Source of the DNA: Deltaproteobacteria bacterium
Lineage (GTDB): Bacteria > Desulfobacterota > DSM-4660 > Desulfatiglandales > B25-G16
DNA length: 11,685 bases
Assembly: GCA_019308645.1 (NCBI GenBank)
Contig: JAFDHR010000037.1
Coordinates: 1-11,685, forward strand
Direction of reading: 5' to 3'
Part shown: piece after piece, positions 7,004 through 11,685 of the stretch
Position numbering within the stretch: the first letter of the stretch is position 1
Layout of the letters: every line of letters starts with the position of its first letter
Translations under genes and position numbers: made by a program
The notes under the pieces: generated by a model
The model's database searches: none
The model's input: only the letters and a program-made list of their open reading frames with translations
Told to the model about the DNA's origin: nothing

Positions 7004-7100
7004 CCCTGGCGCTACCTCCTCGGCATATATTGAAACCTCTGTGGTATCTACCGACTCAGGCTATATAGCCTAAACATTGCATGCCAGGTCTGGGCCAGGG
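7004..7100 (-). promoter_or_regulatory. Structured 5' leader, candidate Moco/Tuco riboswitch
   Basis: Upstream of the oxidoreductase the minus-strand RNA can form a closed multi-branch structure. CCCTGGC (7100-7094) pairs with GCCAGGG (7010-7004), ACCT (7089-7086) with AGGT (7017-7014), and GGCAT (7085-7081) with ATGCC (7026-7022). Inside are two hairpins, the 14-base palindrome at 7058-7071 and GGTA/TACC at 7043-7052. The outer stem ends 68 bases before the start codon. Molybdenum- or tungsten-cofactor (MOCO, RF01055) riboswitches precede Moco/Tuco genes and have a comparable multi-stem fold, and an enzyme using that cofactor follows directly. I cannot confirm the family consensus without a covariance search, so the structure is better supported than the ligand. 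Confidence 0.55.
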
Positions 7101-7233
7101 ATTAGCGCAGATTGTTAAGATTTTGAATTTAAGAATATGGACTATTTGTAGGTATCTCCCATTGTCTATTTTTATAATCTATCAACAAAGAAAGTAATTA
7201 TCTGAGGGCATCTGCGGAAATCTGCGTCCTAAT

Positions 7234-7533
7234 TTAAGATTTTTTGTGAGCGAAACTACTCAGATATTCATCCCACTCAATAGGTAAAAGATACTTCTTT
7301 TTATTATTACAATCCTTACACGCAGGCACAAGATTACCTTTTGTGCTTTTTCCACCTCTAATGAGTGGCACAATATGATCCATGGTTAACTCCCCTGGAT
7401 CAACATGACGCCCGCAGTAATAGCAAGTACCTGTAGAGATCCTTCTTTGCCACCATGCAGATTGTCTAAGCTTTCGTGCTCGTTGTTTCTGAAAAGCAAT
7501 TCCTTTTTTATCTATTTGGGGCTCGAAAGAGAT
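7234..7533 (-). CDS. Small HNH endonuclease, non-canonical start codon
   Basis: This reading frame of 99 codons plus TAA encodes an HNH nuclease of the beta-beta-alpha metal fold. Residues include C37-x2-C40 (CYYCGR), the ELTMDHIVPLIRGGKS core with D52-H53, N67, and the second cysteine pair C72-x2-C75 followed by N76 (an H-N-N version), then KKKYLLPIEWDEY. The four cysteines probably bind structural zinc. No ATG, GTG or TTG lies between the in-frame stop just upstream and the conserved core; the only in-frame ATG is M51, inside the active-site motif. A strong Shine-Dalgarno (GAAAGGAG, 7549-7542) sits 8 bases before an in-frame ATC (7533-7531), which I take as the start or a mutated ATG. The rest of the gene is intact. 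It could be a host nuclease or a remnant of a mobile-element nuclease. It lies in the same orientation as the oxidoreductase, about 300 bp upstream of it. Confidence 0.82.
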   Translation of the reverse strand: MSFEPQIDKKGIAFQKQRARKLRQSAWWQRRISTGTCYYCGRHVDPGELTMDHIVPLIRGGKSTKGNLVPACKDCNNKKKYLLPIEWDEYLSSFAHKKS

Positions 7534-7541
7534 TGAATTTA

Positions 7542-7549
7542 CTCCTTTC
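7542..7549 (-). promoter_or_regulatory. Strong ribosome binding site of the HNH gene
   Basis: GAAAGGAG on the minus strand ends 8 bases before the in-frame ATC codon at 7533-7531. This spacing is what points to ATC as the initiation codon, since no standard start codon is available in frame. Confidence 0.65.
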
Positions 7550-7562
7550 TATAGAGTACTTT

Positions 7563-7630
7563 TTACAAAAAGTGATTCAGAAATCTATGGTTTTAAAGAT
7601 TTTTGTAACCTTTCACGGTTGAAAAAGGTT
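7563..7630. repeat. Nested short inverted repeats
   Basis: ttacaaaaa at 7563-7571 pairs with tttttgtaa at 7600-7608, and aaccttt at 7607-7613 pairs with aaaggtt at 7624-7630. The two stems overlap by two bases (7607-7608), so they would be partly alternative. Neither is followed by a clear T-run. They sit between the HNH gene and the doubtful ORF at 7653-7859 and could end or attenuate a minus-strand transcript. Confidence 0.4.
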
Positions 7631-7652
7631 CAGGGCTCAGCCTGCGACGAGC

Positions 7653-7859
7653 TCAGCCGAGTCGGGTTACCTTTCTTTCTTTGATCTTGCTCATAGGCTG
7701 GGAAGTGCTTAACTTGTCTGCTCGTGCCTTAATTCCGATTTGTTTCTTCAACCATGGCCTGAACAGCTCCAAGACCTGTTCTTTCTTTATATTCTCAGGT
7801 CTCGCATGGCAGGCGGGTGAAACCATAGCTACCAGCGTTGGTAAGTCAGGCATGCTCAT
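7653..7859 (-). CDS. Hypothetical 68-residue protein (doubtful)
   Basis: The frame runs from ATG 7859 to a stop at 7653 and is rich in Lys/Arg toward the C-terminus (LFRPWLKKQIGIKARADKL), with PACHARPEN in the first third. I do not recognise a family with confidence. The text looks protein-like rather than random and may be the C-terminal piece of a longer degraded gene: an in-frame TAA stands directly before the ATG, and no Shine-Dalgarno is present. A real short gene or a chance ORF are the alternatives. Confidence 0.35.
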   Translation of the reverse strand: MSMPDLPTLVAMVSPACHARPENIKKEQVLELFRPWLKKQIGIKARADKLSTSQPMSKIKERKVTRLG

Positions 7860-7910
7860 TTAGATCATAAAAGGCTATGATAGTTATGCACGGTTTAAAT
7901 TTTTGGTAAA

Positions 7911-7940
7911 CCTTGAACCTCTGAACCTTGAACCCATGAA
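7911..7940. repeat. 15-bp tandem repeat, two copies
   Basis: ccttgaacctctgaa (7911-7925) is followed by ccttgaacccatgaa (7926-7940), identical at 13 of 15 positions. Repeats built on CCTTGAAC are common between genes in environmental genomes. No function is apparent. Confidence 0.7.
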
Positions 7941-8122
7941 CAGATACTATTTTTTTATATCATATCTCTATTTTTTTCGCTAAATAATCTTTATTGGTTT
8001 TCAGCAACACAAATTGATATACGCTGATTACTGATACATACGAATACCTTTGCGTGCCATTTTCTTTTGACATTAATGTTTTCTTCTTAAGGATATTTTT
8101 TCTAACAGCTTAGGGGTCAAAC

Positions 8123-8920
8123 ATGAAGATCGCAATATCTTCAGAGGGTACCGATCTAAAAGCCCAAGTAGGCCATAGGTTCGGGATTTCACCATATCTG
8201 ATTATCATTGATCTCGGCACCGGTAATTTTGAGGCAGTACCAAACCCTGGCTCTTTAGGGCAGCACGGCACAGGGATGCAAAATATTGTGCTTATTATCA
8301 GCAAAGATGTAAAAGCAGCGCTGACAGGCTATTGTAGCCCTGCTGCCCGCAGGCATCTCGAAGCCAACGGGATAGAGATCTTTACCGGACTGAGTGGAAC
8401 AGTCGGAGAGGTTTTGGAAAGCTACAAAAAGGGTGAAATCCAAAAAACTAAGGCAGCCACAATTGAACGTGAGCCGGGAAAACGTGTAGTTGACAGGGCT
8501 ATTTTTATTCACGCGATGAAACGTTCTGGCAATCAGTTTGCCTCTATGTTGCCAATATTTTTGGGTGTAGTGCTACTTATAGGCTTACTCAATACCTTTG
8601 TTTCAAGGCAATTGCTTGTCTCACTATTTTCAGGAAATATAGTCTCAGATACTTTTTTAGGAGCATTCTTTGGTAGCATTCTTGCCGGGAATGCCATTAA
8701 TAGCTATGTTATTGGGGGAGAGCTGTTACAATATGGGATCAGCCTGTTTACCGTCACTGCCCTGATTATCACGTGGGTAACTGTAGGTCTCGTACAGTTG
8801 CCTGCTGAGATAGCAGCCCTGGGCAGGAAATTTGCCCTCCTCAGAAATGGCATCTCTTTTTTGCTTTCAATACCCATTGCAATCATTACGGTAGTTATCC
8901 TTAACCTTGTTATTAGGTGA
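8123..8920 (+). CDS. NifX-like domain fused to PF03773-type permease half
   Basis: The 265-residue protein has two parts. Residues 1 to about 108 form a NifX/NifB-C-terminal-like domain of the dinitrogenase FeMo-cofactor biosynthesis family (MKIAISSEGTDLKAQVGHRFG start, NPG, GTGMQNIV, GIEIFTGLSGTVGEVLESYKKGEI), a fold that binds iron-sulfur or molybdenum cluster precursors in characterised members. Residues from about 138 on hold roughly four membrane helices with the AFFGSILAGNAINSYVIGGE signature expected of the predicted permease family PF03773 (DUF318, ArsP-like). AGGGG lies 6-7 bases before the ATG. Its stop overlaps the next gene by 4 bp (GTGA), so the two are translationally coupled and likely form one transporter. 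The metal-binding domain would face the cytoplasm and might sense or load the substrate. Transport of a metal or metalloid compound is inference. Confidence 0.8.
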   Translation: MKIAISSEGTDLKAQVGHRFGISPYLIIIDLGTGNFEAVPNPGSLGQHGTGMQNIVLIISKDVKAALTGYCSPAARRHLEANGIEIFTGLSGTVGEVLESYKKGEIQKTKAATIEREPGKRVVDRAIFIHAMKRSGNQFASMLPIFLGVVLLIGLLNTFVSRQLLVSLFSGNIVSDTFLGAFFGSILAGNAINSYVIGGELLQYGISLFTVTALIITWVTVGLVQLPAEIAALGRKFALLRNGISFLLSIPIAIITVVILNLVIR

Positions 8921-9453
8921 ATTCTGTGAATAAGGAAAATGTCAAAGAATCTAAAGATAAAAAAGCTCTCGGGCGTATGTTCATTTTTCCTGTTTGTGTG
9001 CTTGTAATTTATGGAATACTTTTTACCATAGACCCAAATAAGTCATTAATGGCTTTGAAGGCCAGCGGAAACATTTTGCTTACTATTGTCCTGCCCCTCG
9101 TTTTTGTCTTTGTGATAATGCTTGTTTTGAACCTTTTTGTGAAACCGGCTCAGATTGCCATGTTGTTTGGCAAAGGGGTAAGGATCAAGGGCATTGTGCT
9201 TTCTGTGGTGGCTGGGATAATCTCGATGGGGCCTATCTATGCATGGTATCCTTTGCTAAAAAACCTAAGAGAGAAAGGAGCGGGAACTGGCCCAATAGCT
9301 ATATTCCTGTATAGTAGGGCTGTCAAACCATTCCTCCTGCCAGTAATGATCGCTTACTTTGGCTGGGTATACGTAGTAATACTAACAGTGCTTACTGTTT
9401 TTGCCTCGATCTCTATCGGATATTCCATGAGCATTTTCATGAAGGAGAAATGA
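8917..9453 (+). CDS. PF03773-type permease, second half
   Basis: This 178-residue integral membrane protein starts at GTG inside the stop region of the preceding gene (GTGA overlap). About 20 charged residues are followed by four to five hydrophobic helices: around 20-38, 50-72 and 90-108, then a pair at about 125-173. The loop MGPIYAWYPLLKNLREKGAGTGPIAIFL (104-131) resembles the conserved gly/pro-rich half-signature of the permease family and is the counterpart of the GSILAGNAINSY region of its partner. PF03773 proteins normally carry both halves in one chain of about 300-350 residues, so the two genes probably assemble as a heterodimer. A GTG at 8926 is an alternative start. The substrate is unknown; neighbours do not include an ArsR regulator. 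Confidence 0.8.
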   Translation: MNSVNKENVKESKDKKALGRMFIFPVCVLVIYGILFTIDPNKSLMALKASGNILLTIVLPLVFVFVIMLVLNLFVKPAQIAMLFGKGVRIKGIVLSVVAGIISMGPIYAWYPLLKNLREKGAGTGPIAIFLYSRAVKPFLLPVMIAYFGWVYVVILTVLTVFASISIGYSMSIFMKEK

Positions 9454-9784
9454 AGCCTGCAAGATTGATAGCAACGGAATTTTACCTTACCAAGGTTGGT
9501 TACCTCTGGCTCTGGTTAAAAGGCCTATTCCTGTAAGGATATTCGTTATGCATTGTGATGTCTGAGACAATTCAATAATTATTGCTCGTTGACTTACAAA
9601 ATTGCCATCACCATAAAACGTGCTTAAGGCTTCATCAACCTAACATTCTGCACCTTATTCATCATTGACACAAAACCATCTTAATTATATACTTGATTTA
9701 AAAAAACAAATTCTTACAATTCTTTAACCATTCAAACAAATGTAAGAAAAAAAAGATACTTATATATTGTATTAGATAAATTGA
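9454..9784. other. Intergenic region before the histidine kinase
   Basis: No gene is visible. It holds a consensus promoter (9665-9693) and an AT-rich leader of about 85 bases. A short hairpin-capable ACCTTACCAAGGT lies near 9482-9495 without a T-run, so I do not call a terminator for the permease pair. Confidence 0.6.
9665..9693 (+). promoter_or_regulatory. Consensus sigma70 promoter of the histidine kinase
   Basis: TTGACA (9665-9670), a 17-bp spacer and TATACT (9688-9693) give the same hexamers and spacing as the methyltransferase promoter. The expected start is near 9700, about 85 bases before the kinase ATG. Confidence 0.8.
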
Positions 9785-11359
9785 ATGGAAGATGAAGAAA
9801 AAACGAAAGAGCAACTCTTAAAAGAATTATTGGAACTGCGCCAGCGGTTTGCTGAATTGGAAACATTGGAAGTAAAGCACAAGCAGGCTGAGGATGCCAT
9901 GCGGCAGTCAGAGAATGAATACCGAACGATATGCGAAACGACTGGAACCGCTACCATCATCATTGAAGAGGATACTACCATATCATTGGCAAACAAGGAG
10001 TTTGAAAGACTCTCCGGCTACTCGCTAGAGGAAGTGGTAGGCAAGAAAAGTTGGACAGACTTTGTTGCAAACAAAGATGATTTGGACAGAATGAAAGACT
10101 ACCACAACACGCGAAGAATTTATCCAGATGCTGCTCCACGGAACTATGAGTACAAGTTCATGGACAGAGCGGGGAGAGTTCGAGATATTTTTGCAACCAT
10201 CGCGGTGATTCCAGGTACAAAAAGGAGTGTGGGATCTTTTCTGGATATTACTGAGCGCAAGCAGGCTGAGGAGGTGCTTAAGGAAAGCGAGCAAAGGTTT
10301 CGTGATTTAGTGGAGAGTTCACTGACTGGTATCTGTATTATCCAAGATAGTCGAATCGTTTATCAAAATAAAAAACAGCTAAAGCTGCTGGTCCCTTTAG
10401 GTGAATCACTGAAGCTCATGGATTTTAGAGGCATCCATCCAGATGATGTTGAAAAGGTTAAGCAGTTTTATCAGAGTATAATCTCAAGGGAGGTTCGGTC
10501 TCTGGGTACGGATTTTAGATTTTATCCTGAGGGTAAAATCGATACTGAGGAAAATATGAAATGGGTATACTGCCAGGCAAGTTTGATCGAATATCAGGGG
10601 AAAGACGCAGTATTGGTTAACATGATGGATATGACCAAATCTAAGGAGCTGGAACGTCTCTTGATGATGCAAGAAAAGATGTCCTCCTTGGGGCGGGTAG
10701 CCGCCGGTATTGCCCATGAAATCAGAAATCCCCTATCAGGTATCAATATATATCTGAGCACCTTGCAAAAGATATACGATAGAGCGGATAGCTTGGATAA
10801 GGTGAAAGGGATTCTCGAGCAGGTCCAGTCAGCTTCAGGCAAGATTGAATCCGTCATTAGGAGGGTTATGGACTTTTCCAAACCTGGTGAACCAAAATTT
10901 GTTCCAACAAATATAAATCAGCCTATTGAAGAGGCCCTTCAGCTTTCTTCTGTGACTTTACGAAAAAGCAAAATCAAGCTTGAAAAGGATCTTTCAGAAG
11001 ACCTGCCGCTATGCAATGCAGATCCACATTTGATTGAAGAGGTGATCTTAAACCTTATAACTAACGCTGCTGAGGCCATGAAAGGCATAGAGGTCGACAA
11101 GAAAATAGAGGTAACATCATCCATGGGAAATAAGCGTATTCTAGTAAAGGTTTCCGATTCGGGTCCAGGCGTACGCTCGAACCTTAAGGGGAAAATATTT
11201 GATCCCTTTTATACCACCAAAGATGGCAATACAGGCATAGGCCTCAGTCTGAGCCACAGAGTTGTCACAGATCATGGTGGATCTTTGAGTGTTGGGCCAA
11301 GCAAATGGGGTGGTGCCGAGTTCATTATTGAAATTCCAATTAAAGAATCAAGCACTTGA
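9785..11359 (+). CDS. Soluble PAS-PAS sensor histidine kinase
   Basis: The 524-residue protein has an N-terminal coiled coil (about 1-45), a PAS domain (about 43-160, ending DITERKQAEE), a second PAS domain (about 165-290), then the kinase core. The H-box is GRVAAGIAHEIRNPLSG with phospho-accepting H311. The ATPase has N-box ILNLITNAAEAM (N427), G1 DSGPG (458-462), F-box FDPFYTTK (472-479) and G2 GNTGIGLSLS (481-490). No membrane segment or signal peptide is present, so it senses a cytoplasmic signal. No haem or flavin residue could be assigned to the PAS domains. The architecture resembles NtrB-like and other sigma54-linked kinases, but no response regulator is in view. The ATG at 9785 has no strong Shine-Dalgarno; the coiled coil begins immediately, so a later start is unlikely. 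Confidence 0.93.
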   Translation: MEDEEKTKEQLLKELLELRQRFAELETLEVKHKQAEDAMRQSENEYRTICETTGTATIIIEEDTTISLANKEFERLSGYSLEEVVGKKSWTDFVANKDDLDRMKDYHNTRRIYPDAAPRNYEYKFMDRAGRVRDIFATIAVIPGTKRSVGSFLDITERKQAEEVLKESEQRFRDLVESSLTGICIIQDSRIVYQNKKQLKLLVPLGESLKLMDFRGIHPDDVEKVKQFYQSIISREVRSLGTDFRFYPEGKIDTEENMKWVYCQASLIEYQGKDAVLVNMMDMTKSKELERLLMMQEKMSSLGRVAAGIAHEIRNPLSGINIYLSTLQKIYDRADSLDKVKGILEQVQSASGKIESVIRRVMDFSKPGEPKFVPTNINQPIEEALQLSSVTLRKSKIKLEKDLSEDLPLCNADPHLIEEVILNLITNAAEAMKGIEVDKKIEVTSSMGNKRILVKVSDSGPGVRSNLKGKIFDPFYTTKDGNTGIGLSLSHRVVTDHGGSLSVGPSKWGGAEFIIEIPIKESST

Positions 11360-11363
11360 TTCT

Positions 11364-11457
11364 GGGTATTAGGTATTGGGTATTGGGAACTGGGGGTTGA
11401 GTATTTGGTAATAGGCTATGTCAAAATAGGCTCCACAACCAGTAGCAAATACCCAAT
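11364..11457. repeat. GGGTATT heptamer repeats with inverted copy
   Basis: Seven-base units gggtatt / aggtatt / gggtatt / gggaact run from 11364 to 11391. The decamer attgggtatt (11375-11384) recurs inverted as aatacccaat (11448-11457), so a long-looped 10-bp stem can form between the kinase stop and the next gene. Similar repeats often stand next to genes for four-helix-bundle proteins, as here; that association is from general experience. Confidence 0.7.
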
Positions 11458-11493
11458 TAACAGTATTTCCAATGAACAATTAGGAGGCGTTAA

Positions 11494-11685
11494 ATGGTTT
11501 TAAAAGTTGAGGATTTGGATATTTATCAAATGGCCGAGGACTTGTCCGATAAAGTATGGGACATCTGCATGAAATGGAATTACTTTGCCAAAGATACTAT
11601 TGGAAAGCAATTGGTTCGTGCCGCTGATTCCATATCTGTCAACTTGGCAGAAGGACACGGCCGATATCATTTTAGAGATCGCCTG
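11494..11685 (+). CDS. Four-helix-bundle protein (23S IVS-type), partial
   Basis: The first 64 residues of a gene that continues past the window are visible. VEDLDIYQMAEDLSDKVWD and the block QLVRAADSISVNLAEGHGR match the four-helix-bundle family named for 23S rRNA intervening-sequence proteins (usually about 115-130 aa, TIGR02436). These proteins form pentameric helical bundles; their cellular function is not settled, and most copies lie outside rRNA genes, as this one appears to. AGGAGG at 11482-11487 lies 6 bases before the ATG, an excellent ribosome binding site. No promoter of its own is obvious in the 134 bases after the kinase. Confidence 0.92.
   Translation, partial: MVLKVEDLDIYQMAEDLSDKVWDICMKWNYFAKDTIGKQLVRAADSISVNLAEGHGRYHFRDRL

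Noticed and set aside
7636..7668. GCTCAGCC direct repeat as a possible recombination site
   Set aside because: Only two 8-bp copies about 20 bases apart, with no further structure.
7911..7940. Possible start of a CRISPR array
   Set aside because: The two 15-bp copies are adjacent with no spacers between them.
8067..8097. TTGACA with a GATATT downstream as promoter of the NifX-permease genes
   Set aside because: The spacing is 19 bp and the -10 is poor; not strong enough to annotate.

Overview
The window is about 40-45% GC and probably comes from an anaerobic bacterium, most likely of the Desulfobacterota (sulfate-reducer type). This is inference from three things: a tungsten/molybdenum aldehyde ferredoxin oxidoreductase, a NifX-like domain joined to a permease, and a four-helix-bundle (23S intervening-sequence type) protein beside short G/T-rich repeats. 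No rRNA, tRNA or CRISPR array was seen.

Layout. (1) 1-1570: a broken zinc-ribbon/kinase-like gene on the minus strand, ending in a small tandem repeat, then nearly 1 kb without a gene that holds inverted repeats. (2) 1574-4859: a complete Type II restriction-modification (R-M) system. A controller (C) protein gene and a BamHI-family endonuclease gene lie on the plus strand behind a C-box operator. Two methyltransferase genes of different classes lie on the minus strand behind a consensus sigma70 promoter. The endonuclease and the second methyltransferase converge, with 4 bp between their stop codons. (3) 5071-7533: a minus-strand segment with a structured leader, the aldehyde ferredoxin oxidoreductase and, upstream, a small HNH nuclease gene that lacks an ordinary start codon. 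(4) 7653-9453: a doubtful short ORF, then two overlapping plus-strand genes. The first is a NifX-like domain fused to half of a PF03773-type permease, and the second is the other permease half. (5) 9665-11359: a promoter and a soluble PAS-PAS histidine kinase with no response regulator in view. (6) 11494 to the end: the 5' part of a four-helix-bundle protein gene.

The most informative unit is the R-M system. The endonuclease keeps every BamHI catalytic residue and the main BamHI DNA contacts I could align from memory, so GGATCC is the predicted target. The C-box has two GACT...AGTC-type sites. A promoter overlaps it and would start transcription within about three bases of the controller ATG, so the C-R message is predicted to be leaderless. 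The methyltransferase promoter is strong and has no C-box. Together this fits the known logic of modification first and restriction after the C protein accumulates. Two methyltransferases, one DPPF type and one SPPY type, are more than a palindromic target needs, and this is the main open question.

The oxidoreductase leader folds on paper into a closed multi-branch structure and is a candidate Moco/Tuco-type riboswitch. The NifX-permease pair is a possible metal or metal-ligand transporter, with unknown substrate.
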